NCBI GenBank assembly: GCA_002494135.1 | Contig: DLBG01000029.1 | Location: 1 to 15,259, forward strand | Direction of reading: 5' to 3' | From: Lachnospiraceae bacterium UBA7027 | GTDB lineage: Bacteria; Bacillota; Clostridia; Lachnospirales; Lachnospiraceae | Length of the DNA stretch: 15,259 nt | Shown: piece after piece, positions 4,852 through 12,524 of the stretch | Position numbering within the stretch: the first letter of the stretch is position 1 | Layout of the letters: each line of letters opens with the position of its first letter | The notes under the pieces: model-generated | Told to the model about the DNA's origin: nothing | What the model saw: the letters and a program-made list of their open reading frames with translations, nothing else | Database searches by the model: none | Translations under genes and position numbers: made by a program

Positions 4852-7739
4852 CAGTCTCCTCCCTGCGCTGCAACCGGGGTATCCGCCTGTCCGGTAATCA
4901 GTTCGTCCCTGTTCTTTAAGTCATAGTAATAAGCCAGAATATCCTTCGCCACCTGAGCCGCGTAGTCGGACGAGTAGCCGTTCATAATACGGATGTTCAT
5001 TGCAATCTGCGGACTTTCATACGGCGCGTAACCGATGAAAAGACCGTGGTTTGCACGCTTCTTGCTCTCCTGTGCCGTACCGGTTTTACCGGCTGCGGTT
5101 ACGGGAAGTTCATGGAAGTAAGTCTTTGCTTCCACCACTCTCTTCATACCGGAATGAATCGCATTCCAGTATTCCACGGGAAGGTCCACATGATTTCTGA
5201 TATCGGCATGATTTTCCAGCACCACTTTGCCCTTGGAATCAACGACTTTATCAAGCAGCGTCAGATTGTAAACGGTTCCGTTTGTGGCAATCGCGGTCGC
5301 ATATCTTGCAAGTCCCACCGTAGTATAGGCATGTTCGCCCTGTCCGATGGCGGAAGGAACCGGATATACGCCGGATACAATCGGATCCGCTTCGGGAATT
5401 TCCACGCCGGATTTTTCGGTCAAGCCGAACCATTCCGCATATTTTGCCAGGCGTTCGGTACCGAGATTCGCATCGTAAACATTGTTTTCATCCTTAGCAA
5501 GACGGTAACCGACTTCGTAGAAAAAACAGTTACAGGAATGTGCAATACCGCCGGAAACGTTTAATCCGCCGTGTCCGCCGGGATATACCCAGCACTTGTG
5601 CTGAATTCCGGTCAGTTTATCAAAAGTACCGGTACAGTAGATAATCGAATCCAGGTCAATCACGCCCTCTTCGAGTCCGGCAACCGCAGAAACCGGTTTA
5701 AAGGTCGATCCGGGTGCGGAACGGTACTGCGTCGCATAGTTCCAAAGAGGCCTCGAATAATCGTTGTTTAAGCGTGCCAGATACGCCGTATCGGCGGAAT
5801 TTGCCAGGCGGTTGTTGTCGTAGCTCGGATACGATACCATCGCAAGCACGTCACCTGTATTGACGTCCGTAATCACCACCGCGCCGCAGCAGGGATCTAA
5901 CGCCAGCTGAGCCGGTGTGAGTTCAAGATTCTTAATGCATTCGAGCATAAAATCATACGAGCTGACCGCACCTCTTCTCAAATCATTGATGCGGCTCTCC
6001 TCGATGTTCAAAACACCCTGATCCCAGAGAATCAGTTCGACCTGGCGGCCGTTAATCAGGTTCTGGGCAATCATGTATTTATAAATCTTTTTGGAGAATT
6101 CGGTATTGTTTTGTAAGTGTTCGATCGTATAACGAACGATGCTGTCATAGATTTCATCCGAATCGGAATACCGTTTTTTGGTCACATCCAGGTTCTGCGT
6201 GTTGATCCAGTTTTTGGAAATGCAGTACTCCAGGTATTCCTTCATGCTGATGGTTTCTTCAACGGCCCAGGCATTGTAGGTTGCGTCTTCCTCATAGCCT
6301 TTCCCCTTCACGATAATTCCGTGGTTCTCCGAACTTAACATGGCGATAATAAAACTCTGATATACCTGGTTTTCTTTGGAGAGCTGGTTATACGGAGTCG
6401 TACCGTTTCGAAGCATCTCTTCCACACTTTGCAAAACGGCTTCCTCCTTGGACAGATAGGCGCTGTAAACCTCCTTTTCCGTATCGGATGCATATTCCTT
6501 CGAAAGACGTTTTAAATCGATGACGTTGTTGTTAAAACACTGATAATAGACGTCGTCAATGGGAATTACGATTTTACTCTGCGATGCCCCGTCGGGGAGT
6601 GTAAATTCTTTGATGTTGCGGATTTTCGATACCAGAATACCGGCGATTTTCTGCTCAAGCAGATGATAAACCGCCACCTGCAGATCGCGGTCGATGGTCA
6701 GATAAATATCGCTTCCGGCAACGGGCGCCGTATAGTTGACGCGTTCCAAAACCTTACCGGTATTGTTTACGTAGAAAACCTCCTCACCCTTGGTTCCCTG
6801 CAGATACTGCTCCATTGACAGTTCCATGCCGGTTTTGCCGACGAAATCATTCATCGTATACCGGTCGGGATGTTCGGGATCGTAATACTGGTCGTATTCT
6901 TCCTGCGAAATCATGCCGGTATATCCGAGAACCTGTGAAAAATATACGGAATCCTTGTATCTTCTGACCGTATCCTTCGATACGGAAACGCCTTTTAAAA
7001 TATCCTCGTTTTCATATACGGCAACCACCGTTTCTTCACTGACATCGGTTGCAACCGTCGTGGTAACGTATTTTTTAAAGGCATTCAGGCCGATGTTGTA
7101 ACGCACAATTATCAGTTTCAGAATGTCTTCGTTGGAATATCCTTCCCTCGGAGTAAATTCCTTCTTACCGGTTTCCGGATTCTCATGATAACTTCCGATT
7201 GCGAAATTCTTTTTGGCGCAGAAAAAATCCACAACATCTTCCGGCGTTGCGTTGCGTTCGTCATATTTTAACTTGTCTATGGTGGCATACCCGTAAATAT
7301 CGGCTAAGAAACGCAGATGTTTCGTATCCGTGTAGGCAAATTCAAACTGATTGTCTTCGTTTAAAATAATGCCGAAGTCGCTGATTAAGCTGTCCCCGTT
7401 TTTTTCAAGCAAATCGGAAAGCGTCATGATCACGTCGTTCATCGCCTGGTTTTTGTTATTCTCATCGTCGAAAATATCTTCTATCACGATGGAATAGGCA
7501 AGTTCGTTATAACCGAGCAGGTTGCCGTTCCGGTCGTAAATATTGCCGCGCGTGGATGCGATGGAACGTTTGCGGATGATTTTAAGCTGGAAGTTCTCCT
7601 GATAATATTCGCCGTTTACAATCTGCAACGTAAAAAGCCTTGCAATCAGAACGCCCGCGAGCGTGGCGATTACAATGCCGAGCACCAGTACTCTGGAAGT
7701 GATTAAGTTGTGAAAGAATTCCTGAATTTTCTCTTTCAA
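4851..7739 (-). CDS. mrdA: PBP2, class B transpeptidase of the elongasome, with a large insertion
   Basis: This membrane-anchored DD-transpeptidase crosslinks glycan strands made by RodA. It has a short cytoplasmic tail, one membrane helix (about 16-40), a dimerisation/pedestal region (STRGNIYDRNGNLL at 62-75; FVGKTGMELSMEQ at 299-311), and a C-terminal transpeptidase domain with S678-T-F-K681, S735-C-N737 and K885-T-G887. At 962 residues it is far longer than E. coli PBP2 (633). Most of the excess is about 240 residues between LTIDRDLQ (347-354) and GAVVITDVNTGDVLAM (619-634), segments that are nearly adjacent in ordinary PBP2. The start is TTG at 7737-7739, with AAGGAG (7745-7750) 5 nt upstream overlapping the mreD stop. 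No in-frame ATG precedes the membrane helix. Confidence 0.95.
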   Translation of the reverse strand: MKEKIQEFFHNLITSRVLVLGIVIATLAGVLIARLFTLQIVNGEYYQENFQLKIIRKRSIASTRGNIYDRNGNLLGYNELAYSIVIEDIFDDENNKNQAMNDVIMTLSDLLEKNGDSLISDFGIILNEDNQFEFAYTDTKHLRFLADIYGYATIDKLKYDERNATPEDVVDFFCAKKNFAIGSYHENPETGKKEFTPREGYSNEDILKLIIVRYNIGLNAFKKYVTTTVATDVSEETVVAVYENEDILKGVSVSKDTVRRYKDSVYFSQVLGYTGMISQEEYDQYYDPEHPDRYTMNDFVGKTGMELSMEQYLQGTKGEEVFYVNNTGKVLERVNYTAPVAGSDIYLTIDRDLQVAVYHLLEQKIAGILVSKIRNIKEFTLPDGASQSKIVIPIDDVYYQCFNNNVIDLKRLSKEYASDTEKEVYSAYLSKEEAVLQSVEEMLRNGTTPYNQLSKENQVYQSFIIAMLSSENHGIIVKGKGYEEDATYNAWAVEETISMKEYLEYCISKNWINTQNLDVTKKRYSDSDEIYDSIVRYTIEHLQNNTEFSKKIYKYMIAQNLINGRQVELILWDQGVLNIEESRINDLRRGAVSSYDFMLECIKNLELTPAQLALDPCCGAVVITDVNTGDVLAMVSYPSYDNNRLANSADTAYLARLNNDYSRPLWNYATQYRSAPGSTFKPVSAVAGLEEGVIDLDSIIYCTGTFDKLTGIQHKCWVYPGGHGGLNVSGGIAHSCNCFFYEVGYRLAKDENNVYDANLGTERLAKYAEWFGLTEKSGVEIPEADPIVSGVYPVPSAIGQGEHAYTTVGLARYATAIATNGTVYNLTLLDKVVDSKGKVVLENHADIRNHVDLPVEYWNAIHSGMKRVVEAKTYFHELPVTAAGKTGTAQESKKRANHGLFIGYAPYESPQIAMNIRIMNGYSSDYAAQVAKDILAYYYDLKNRDELITGQADTPVAAQGGD

Positions 7740-7744
7740 AACTT

Positions 7745-7750
7745 CTCCTT
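7745..7750 (-). promoter_or_regulatory. Shine-Dalgarno that supports the TTG start of mrdA
   Basis: AAGGAG on the minus strand lies 5 nt before TTG 7737-7739 and overlaps the TAA stop of mreD (7749-7751). The SD, the position and the N-terminal membrane-anchor sequence together make TTG the real initiator. Confidence 0.8.
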
Positions 7751-8255
7751 ACGCCTCTTTTACGCGTCCTTTTATTACAAAACGGTAAAGCAGTAAAAAT
7801 CCCGGATAAATAAGCAGTGCAACAAACAGTGTATAGACAAGTTCCGGCAGGCAGATATTTAAAAAATAATATCCGAAATGGAACCTTGCACGGAACAAAT
7901 ACGCAAAGAAATACATCATCAGCGAATACGCAAGGTCGCTGCCCGTAATGACAAGAAGCGGAAGTTTAAAATCTTCCGGATAAAACGTGTTGTGGAACTG
8001 CCCCGTAACGAAACCGATCAGACACAGAATCAGAGCCTGCATTCCGAGAATCCGGAATGTAAAAAGATCCAGCAAAAGACCGCAGACAAAGCCCATGATC
8101 AGAGCCGGTTTGTCCCCCTGCATAAAGCCCGTAACGGCAATTAAAACCACCATAAGGCTGGGAACCACACCGACAATCGATAACCTGGAGAAAACCGTTG
8201 TCTGCAGCACAAAGAATATAACGATCAAAAGGATGTTCATGACTAATTTCTTCAT
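7749..8255 (-). CDS. mreD: MreD, integral membrane elongasome protein
   Basis: A 168-residue, very hydrophobic protein with about five or six membrane segments. The pattern VPSLMVVLIAVTGFMQGDK (31-49) followed by ALIMGFVCGLLLDLF (51-65) matches the MreD family, in which GF.xGLxxDx is the most recognisable stretch. MreD bridges MreC to the PBP2/RodA pair and helps set rod width. AAAGGA lies about 7 nt before the ATG at 8253-8255. The gene follows mreC by 10 bp and precedes mrdA by 9 bp. MreD proteins diverge quickly, so position between mreC and mrdA is an important part of the evidence. Confidence 0.92.
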   Translation of the reverse strand: MKKLVMNILLIVIFFVLQTTVFSRLSIVGVVPSLMVVLIAVTGFMQGDKPALIMGFVCGLLLDLFTFRILGMQALILCLIGFVTGQFHNTFYPEDFKLPLLVITGSDLAYSLMMYFFAYLFRARFHFGYYFLNICLPELVYTLFVALLIYPGFLLLYRFVIKGRVKEA

Positions 8256-8265
8256 GTTTTTTCCT

Positions 8266-9141
8266 TTACTTTTCCGTTTCCACTACCTGCTTATTCTGTA
8301 AAATCACGATGACTTCGCTTAAATGGGCGAAATCCACGGCCGGTGTAATATAACCGGACTTGGTCAAATTGTTGGGGTCCGTTTCGATCGAGGAAATATA
8401 CCCGATTAAAATCCCCGGAAGGAACTTGTCGGAAATATTGGAAGTTACCACCTTATCTCCCACCGCCACCTGGTTCTTGTCGTCATAAAGGTCACTGAAC
8501 CGGATGTGATTCTCCTTCATGGACTGTAAATCACCCGATACGATCAGTCGATCGGAGGTGGAAAGAACCTGTGCGGAAACATTGGAGGTATCGTCGATGA
8601 CTGCCATGACTCTGGACCAGTTGGGCCCTACTTCAACCACTCTTCCGCAGAGGCCGCCGCCGGCTAAAACATTCATGTCACGCTTAATTCCGGCATTTTT
8701 TCCTTTGTCGATAATAAACGAATCAAACCAGTTGCCGGTTCCCGCCGCAATGACGGTCGCTCCGGTCTTCTCGTAGTCCGCAACCATTTCATTTAAATCA
8801 AAAAGCTTACGAAGTTCGATTAACTCGAATTTGTCCTGTTTTAACTGGATGTTTTCTTCGTTCAGTGCGGTAATTTCGTTCTTTAATTCTTCGTTCTCTT
8901 TCTGAAGATCCGCAATTCTGACCAGCATTTCCTTGCGGTCAACCAAATAAGAACCGATGGAAGTAATACCCTTCTGCATCGGTACGATGGTATAACCGGT
9001 CACAAAACCGGCGGGATTCTCGGGAATGTCAACCAGAAAAGTAACCACCAGCAGAATCAGGCAGGCGGCGATTAAGATCATCATCCAGTATTTGGTAGGA
9101 AGCGAGAACTTTTCCTGTTTTTTCGGTACGTAAGGGGACAT
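8266..9141 (-). CDS. mreC: MreC, extracytoplasmic scaffold of the elongasome
   Basis: A 291-residue bitopic protein: basic N-terminus, membrane helix at about 19-38, a coiled coil at about 65-115 (heptad-like ADLQKENEELKNEITALNEE), then two beta-barrel subdomains typical of MreC. GATVIAAGTGNWFDSFIIDKG (127-147), AGGGLCGRVVEVGPNWSRV (160-178) and VGDKVVTSNISDKFLPGILIG (227-247) are clear MreC signatures. MreC contacts PBP2 and switches it to an active conformation. The length is normal for the family. Its ATG lies only 3 bp after the mreB stop, with a modest SD (AATGGGA) inside the end of mreB, so translation is probably coupled. Confidence 0.96.
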   Translation of the reverse strand: MSPYVPKKQEKFSLPTKYWMMILIAACLILLVVTFLVDIPENPAGFVTGYTIVPMQKGITSIGSYLVDRKEMLVRIADLQKENEELKNEITALNEENIQLKQDKFELIELRKLFDLNEMVADYEKTGATVIAAGTGNWFDSFIIDKGKNAGIKRDMNVLAGGGLCGRVVEVGPNWSRVMAVIDDTSNVSAQVLSTSDRLIVSGDLQSMKENHIRFSDLYDDKNQVAVGDKVVTSNISDKFLPGILIGYISSIETDPNNLTKSGYITPAVDFAHLSEVIVILQNKQVVETEK

Positions 9142-9144
9142 ATA

Positions 9145-10155
9145 CTATTTTCCCATTCCTTCAATCGTGTAAGCAACACTGCGGAAGCGCTTGTTGCGGA
9201 TAATTTCGGCAAGTCCCTGAATTACGGTTTTACCTGCTTCTTCAGCCATGTTAACCTTAAGGCCGGTTCCTCTTGCGAGCTGAAGCCCCAGATCGGACAC
9301 CAGGGAGCCGCCGCCTGTTAAAAACAGGCCGTTTTTGTAAATATCCGCGGACAGTTCGGGCGGAGTACGCTCGAGAATTACTTTCACGTTATCGATAATC
9401 ACGTCAAAATATTCCTGTAAAGCCGCATCCACAAGTTTCGTATCGACCGAACGCTCCATCGGAAGTCCGCTTGCAACGTCTCTTCCGTAAACGGTCGCCG
9501 GTTCGTTGTTTTCTTTTAACATTTCGAGGTCGATTTTGATCTTTTCCGCGCTCTTTCCGCCGATATACAGACGGTATTCTTTCTTCACGGCCGCACGAAT
9601 GGCATCGTCAAAGCGGGTACCGCCCGATTTTACCATTTTGGAAATAACGATACCTCCCATGGAAATAATCGAGATTTCGGTGGTATTAAACCCTACGTCA
9701 ACGACCATGACACCCTGGGAATTCTTCACATCGATGCCGAGACCGATGGCATCCGCCACGGCTTTGTCGACCACATAAATATGTTTTGCACGAAGTCCGG
9801 CCTCATCGACCAGATCGTAGAAAGATCTTCTCTCCACTTCGGTTACGTCCGTCGGGATTGCGATATAATAGGTCGCATTCTTGTAACTTCCGCCGGAAGC
9901 ATCCTGAATAAACAGTTTAAGCAAAGTCTGCATGTTGTGAATATCCGCAATAACGCCGTTGCTTAAAGGATAGGACACTTTGATGTTATCCGGCGCCTTT
10001 TCAAACATTTCATATGCGGAATCCCCGTAAGCAATCACCCCCGCACGTTTGTCGATGGCAATCATGTTCTTCTCGTGAAAGAAAGAACGCTTATCGTGAT
10101 TGTAGATACAAATTGTACTGGAACCCAAATCGATTCCGAATGTATTGTTTAACAC
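9145..10155 (-). CDS. mreB: MreB-like actin homologue with altered active-site motifs
   Basis: A 336-residue bacterial actin of the MreB/Mbl family, which forms membrane-bound filaments that organise lateral wall synthesis. Seen in order: phosphate-1 motif GIDLGSSTICIY (7-18), GVIADI (67-72), the connect-1/catalytic region VVDKAVADAIGLG (128-140), phosphate-2 VVDVGFNTTEISI (151-163), and adenosine motif GLFLTGGGSL (276-285). Canonical MreB has EEPMAAAIG and DIGGGTTE; here K131 replaces the catalytic Glu and F156-N157 replace Gly-Gly, so hydrolysis may be slow or lost. The start is GTG (10153-10155) with AAAGGGA about 7 nt upstream. It heads the mreBCD-mrdA-rodA-mgsA-dacA operon and has its own promoter. 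Family assignment is firm; a weak-ATPase role is inference. A more canonical MreB or Mbl may exist elsewhere in the genome. Confidence 0.93.
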   Translation of the reverse strand: MLNNTFGIDLGSSTICIYNHDKRSFFHEKNMIAIDKRAGVIAYGDSAYEMFEKAPDNIKVSYPLSNGVIADIHNMQTLLKLFIQDASGGSYKNATYYIAIPTDVTEVERRSFYDLVDEAGLRAKHIYVVDKAVADAIGLGIDVKNSQGVMVVDVGFNTTEISIISMGGIVISKMVKSGGTRFDDAIRAAVKKEYRLYIGGKSAEKIKIDLEMLKENNEPATVYGRDVASGLPMERSVDTKLVDAALQEYFDVIIDNVKVILERTPPELSADIYKNGLFLTGGGSLVSDLGLQLARGTGLKVNMAEEAGKTVIQGLAEIIRNKRFRSVAYTIEGMGK

Positions 10156-10193
10156 TGAAACTTCCCTTTCATCAACCCATAAATTAACACTTT

Positions 10194-10222
10194 ATTATAG
10201 CACGCGGGCCCGGATTGGTAAA
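10194..10222 (-). promoter_or_regulatory. Promoter of the mreBCD-mrdA-rodA operon
   Basis: On the minus strand TTTACC (10217-10222) and a perfect TATAAT (10194-10199) are spaced 17 bp apart. The predicted start point near 10187 leaves a leader of about 32 nt before the GTG of mreB. The -35 box abuts the TGA stop of the PLP enzyme gene. An imperfect 22-bp dyad at 10210-10231 covers the -35 box. Confidence 0.75.
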
Positions 10223-11500
10223 TCAGTCCGGAATTTCAATCAGCTTTTTTTGGTAAAGTTCTTCCACAGCCCTTAAAATTCCGTACTTTGCGTGTGCGAA
10301 CGTCAGTCCTCCCTGGAAATAGACCGCATACGGCTCTCTGATCGGTGCATCCGCGGAAAGTTCGATACTCGAACCGGAAATAAAATTACCGGCTGCCATA
10401 ATCACTTTTGAATCGTATCCCGGCATGTCGTCGGGATAAGGCATTGCCATGGAATCCACGGGTGATGCGGCCTGAATGCCCTGACAGAATGCAATGACTC
10501 TCTCCGGACTTCTCAAAATCACGGACTGAATGATATCATGTCTGATTTCATCGGAGTGCGGAACCGTATCAAATCCTAACGTTTCAAACAGTTTTGCGGC
10601 AAAAATCGCTCCTTTTTCCGCGCTTGAGGCCACCGTGGGAGCCAGGAACAGTCCCTGGTAAAAGTCTTTCAAAACACCGAGGGATGCGCCGACTTCCTTG
10701 CCGAGTCCCGGCGAAGTCAGACGGTATGCCGCATTTTCAACGCATTTTTGTGTACCGGCAATATAGCCTCCGATCGGAGCCAGGCCTCCGCCCGGGTTTT
10801 TAATTAACGATCCGACCACCATATCAGCTCCCACATCGGTAGGTTCGATGGTTTCCGTGAATTCTCCGTAACAGTTATCGACCATAACGGTTAAATCGGG
10901 ACGGATTTCTTTGATAAAATGAATCAGTTCGCCAATCTGTTTTACGGAAAAACTGGGTCTGGTCTGATATCCCTTAGAACGCTGAATGGTTACAAGCTTT
11001 GTTTTATCGTTGATTGCATTTTTGATTCCGTCATAGTCAAAGGTGCCGTCTTTTAATAAATCAACCTGTGCGTAGCTTATGCCGTATTCGGCAAGCGAAC
11101 CGGGATGCGGTGTAATTCCGATCACTTTTTCGAGAGTATCGTAGGGTTTGCCGACAGGGCTTAAAAGTTCATCTCCCGGACGCAGGTTGCTCATTAAGGC
11201 AAGTGCAAGCGCATGGGTGCCGCAGGTAATCTGCGGACGAACCAGGGCGTCTTCCGTGTGGAAAATATGGGCATACACCTCTTCCAACCGGTCTCTTCCG
11301 ATATCGTTATAACCGTATCCTGTTGTACCAAGCAGACAGGCTTCGCTGACGCCGCACTCCTGCATGGCTTTTAAAACTTTCATCTGGCAGATTTCAGCGA
11401 TTTCGTCAATCTGTTCAAAGCGCGGCTTTAAATCCCTTAAAGCGGCCTCTCCGAGATTTGAGACACAATCCGAAATTCCCATTTCCTTGTAAATATTCAT
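10223..11500 (-). CDS. PLP-dependent enzyme of the YnbB/methionine gamma-lyase-like family
   Basis: A 425-residue fold-type I PLP enzyme of the family once labelled 'aluminium resistance protein' (B. subtilis YnbB; Met_gamma_lyase-type). Visible are the cofactor region CGTHALALAL (93-102), TIQRSKGYQTRPSF (171-184), VMVDNCYGEF (205-214) with D208 expected to pair with the pyridine nitrogen, and GSLIKNPGGGLAPIGGY (230-246), where K234, 26 residues after D208, is the likely Schiff-base lysine. Substrate is unproven; a C-S lyase acting on cystathionine- or methionine-like compounds is the family guess. ATG at 11498-11500 is chosen because GGTGGAG (11507-11513) lies 6 nt upstream; a GTG at 11510-11512 would sit inside that SD. 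It follows miaA by 15 bp and probably closes the mutS-mutL-miaA unit. Confidence 0.9.
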   Translation of the reverse strand: MNIYKEMGISDCVSNLGEAALRDLKPRFEQIDEIAEICQMKVLKAMQECGVSEACLLGTTGYGYNDIGRDRLEEVYAHIFHTEDALVRPQITCGTHALALALMSNLRPGDELLSPVGKPYDTLEKVIGITPHPGSLAEYGISYAQVDLLKDGTFDYDGIKNAINDKTKLVTIQRSKGYQTRPSFSVKQIGELIHFIKEIRPDLTVMVDNCYGEFTETIEPTDVGADMVVGSLIKNPGGGLAPIGGYIAGTQKCVENAAYRLTSPGLGKEVGASLGVLKDFYQGLFLAPTVASSAEKGAIFAAKLFETLGFDTVPHSDEIRHDIIQSVILRSPERVIAFCQGIQAASPVDSMAMPYPDDMPGYDSKVIMAAGNFISGSSIELSADAPIREPYAVYFQGGLTFAHAKYGILRAVEELYQKKLIEIPD

Positions 11501-11506
11501 CTTCTT

Positions 11507-11513
11507 CTCCACC
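11507..11513 (-). promoter_or_regulatory. Shine-Dalgarno that fixes the YnbB-like gene start
   Basis: GGTGGAG on the minus strand lies 6 nt before ATG 11500 and overlaps an in-frame GTG (11510-11512). This favours the 425-residue reading over the 429-residue one. Confidence 0.7.
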
Positions 11514-11515
11514 TT

Positions 11516-12469
11516 TTAAATTTCAAACTGTTTTTTTGCCGTAAGAATCATTTTTTCGGCGATGATTTCATCCGCATCCGGTCCGTATTCGGATTTGTCG
11601 AAGACGGTTACATCCGGCAGCGATTTAAAAAACGTATACTGTCTTTTTGCAAAATGACGCGTATTTTTCTTAACCAGTTCCACGGCTTCTTCACGCGACA
11701 ACTCCCCTGCATAATACGAAAGAATCTCCTTGTATCCGATTCCCTGCATGGAATTGTATTCCCTGGTAAGTCCCATATCGCTAAGCTTCTTAATCTCTTC
11801 GAAAAGTCCCTCTTCCACCATCAAGTCGACGCGGCGGTTAATGGAATCGTAAAGAACGCTTCTTTCGTTGGTCAGAATGAAGCATAAATCATTGTAAATG
11901 CTCCCTTTTTGCTTCTCGGTATCGTTATGCTCGGATATCGGATAACCGTGCATCCGGTAGAATTCCAACGCCCTTACCACCCGTTTTACATTGCCTGCGG
12001 GAATGCGTTCATAGGACTTCGGATCCACCGAAAGCAGTTTTTCGTGGAATGCTTTTTTTCCGATTCGAATCGCTTCTTCTTCCAGTTCTTTCCGGATTGT
12101 GAGATCCTCTTCTTCGGAGAATTCCACGCCTTTGCGAAGAGCCTGAATATAAAATCCCGTTCCGCCTGTCACAATCGGAAGCTTTCCCCGCGACGTAATC
12201 TCATCTATAGCGTCTGCGGCAAGCTTTTGAAAAATCACCACATTGAAATCATCCTTCGGATCCAGAATATCAATCAAATGATGTTTCACGCCCTGCATTT
12301 CTTCTTCTCTGATTTTTGCGGAACCGATATCCATTCCCTTATAAACCTGCATGGAATCTGCGGAGATGATTTCTCCGTTTAAAGCCTTTGCAAGCGAAAT
12401 CGATATCTTTGTTTTACCTACACCTGTAGGACCGGTGAGAATAATCAGTTTTTGTTTCGTTTCACTCAT
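11516..12469 (-). CDS. miaA: tRNA dimethylallyltransferase (tRNA A37 prenylation)
   Basis: MiaA transfers a dimethylallyl group to N6 of A37 in tRNAs that read UNN codons, giving i6A, which MiaB can then methylthiolate. The 317-residue length is normal. Motifs seen: P-loop GPTGVGKT (13-20), ISADSMQVYKGMDIGSAK (35-52) with the substrate-binding DSMQ at 38-41, HHLID (63-67), LPIVTGGTGFYIQAL (97-111), and the C-terminal RHFAKRQYTFF tRNA-contact segment. The gene follows mutL by 55 bp and precedes the YnbB-like gene by 15 bp. The ATG at 12467-12469 has only a weak purine-rich stretch (GAAGA) upstream; no better in-frame start exists just upstream, and the P-loop begins soon after. Confidence 0.97.
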   Translation of the reverse strand: MSETKQKLIILTGPTGVGKTKISISLAKALNGEIISADSMQVYKGMDIGSAKIREEEMQGVKHHLIDILDPKDDFNVVIFQKLAADAIDEITSRGKLPIVTGGTGFYIQALRKGVEFSEEEDLTIRKELEEEAIRIGKKAFHEKLLSVDPKSYERIPAGNVKRVVRALEFYRMHGYPISEHNDTEKQKGSIYNDLCFILTNERSVLYDSINRRVDLMVEEGLFEEIKKLSDMGLTREYNSMQGIGYKEILSYYAGELSREEAVELVKKNTRHFAKRQYTFFKSLPDVTVFDKSEYGPDADEIIAEKMILTAKKQFEI

Positions 12470-12524
12470 GGATTGTCTTCGATTAATTCTTTTCGTTGCT
12501 TACCCGTACCTGTGCAGCTCTTGA

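Noticed and set aside
5046..5564. 172-residue open frame on the plus strand
   Set aside because: Antisense to the transpeptidase domain of PBP2, whose motifs are all intact; Cys/His-rich composition typical of a shadow frame.
10210..10231. Dyad after the YnbB-like gene as an intrinsic terminator
   Set aside because: Short imperfect stem and no T tract; it coincides with the mreB promoter, so it is listed as an operator-like finding instead.
11501..11512. Longer YnbB-like reading from GTG at 11510-11512
   Set aside because: The GTG overlaps a good SD for the ATG at 11500.
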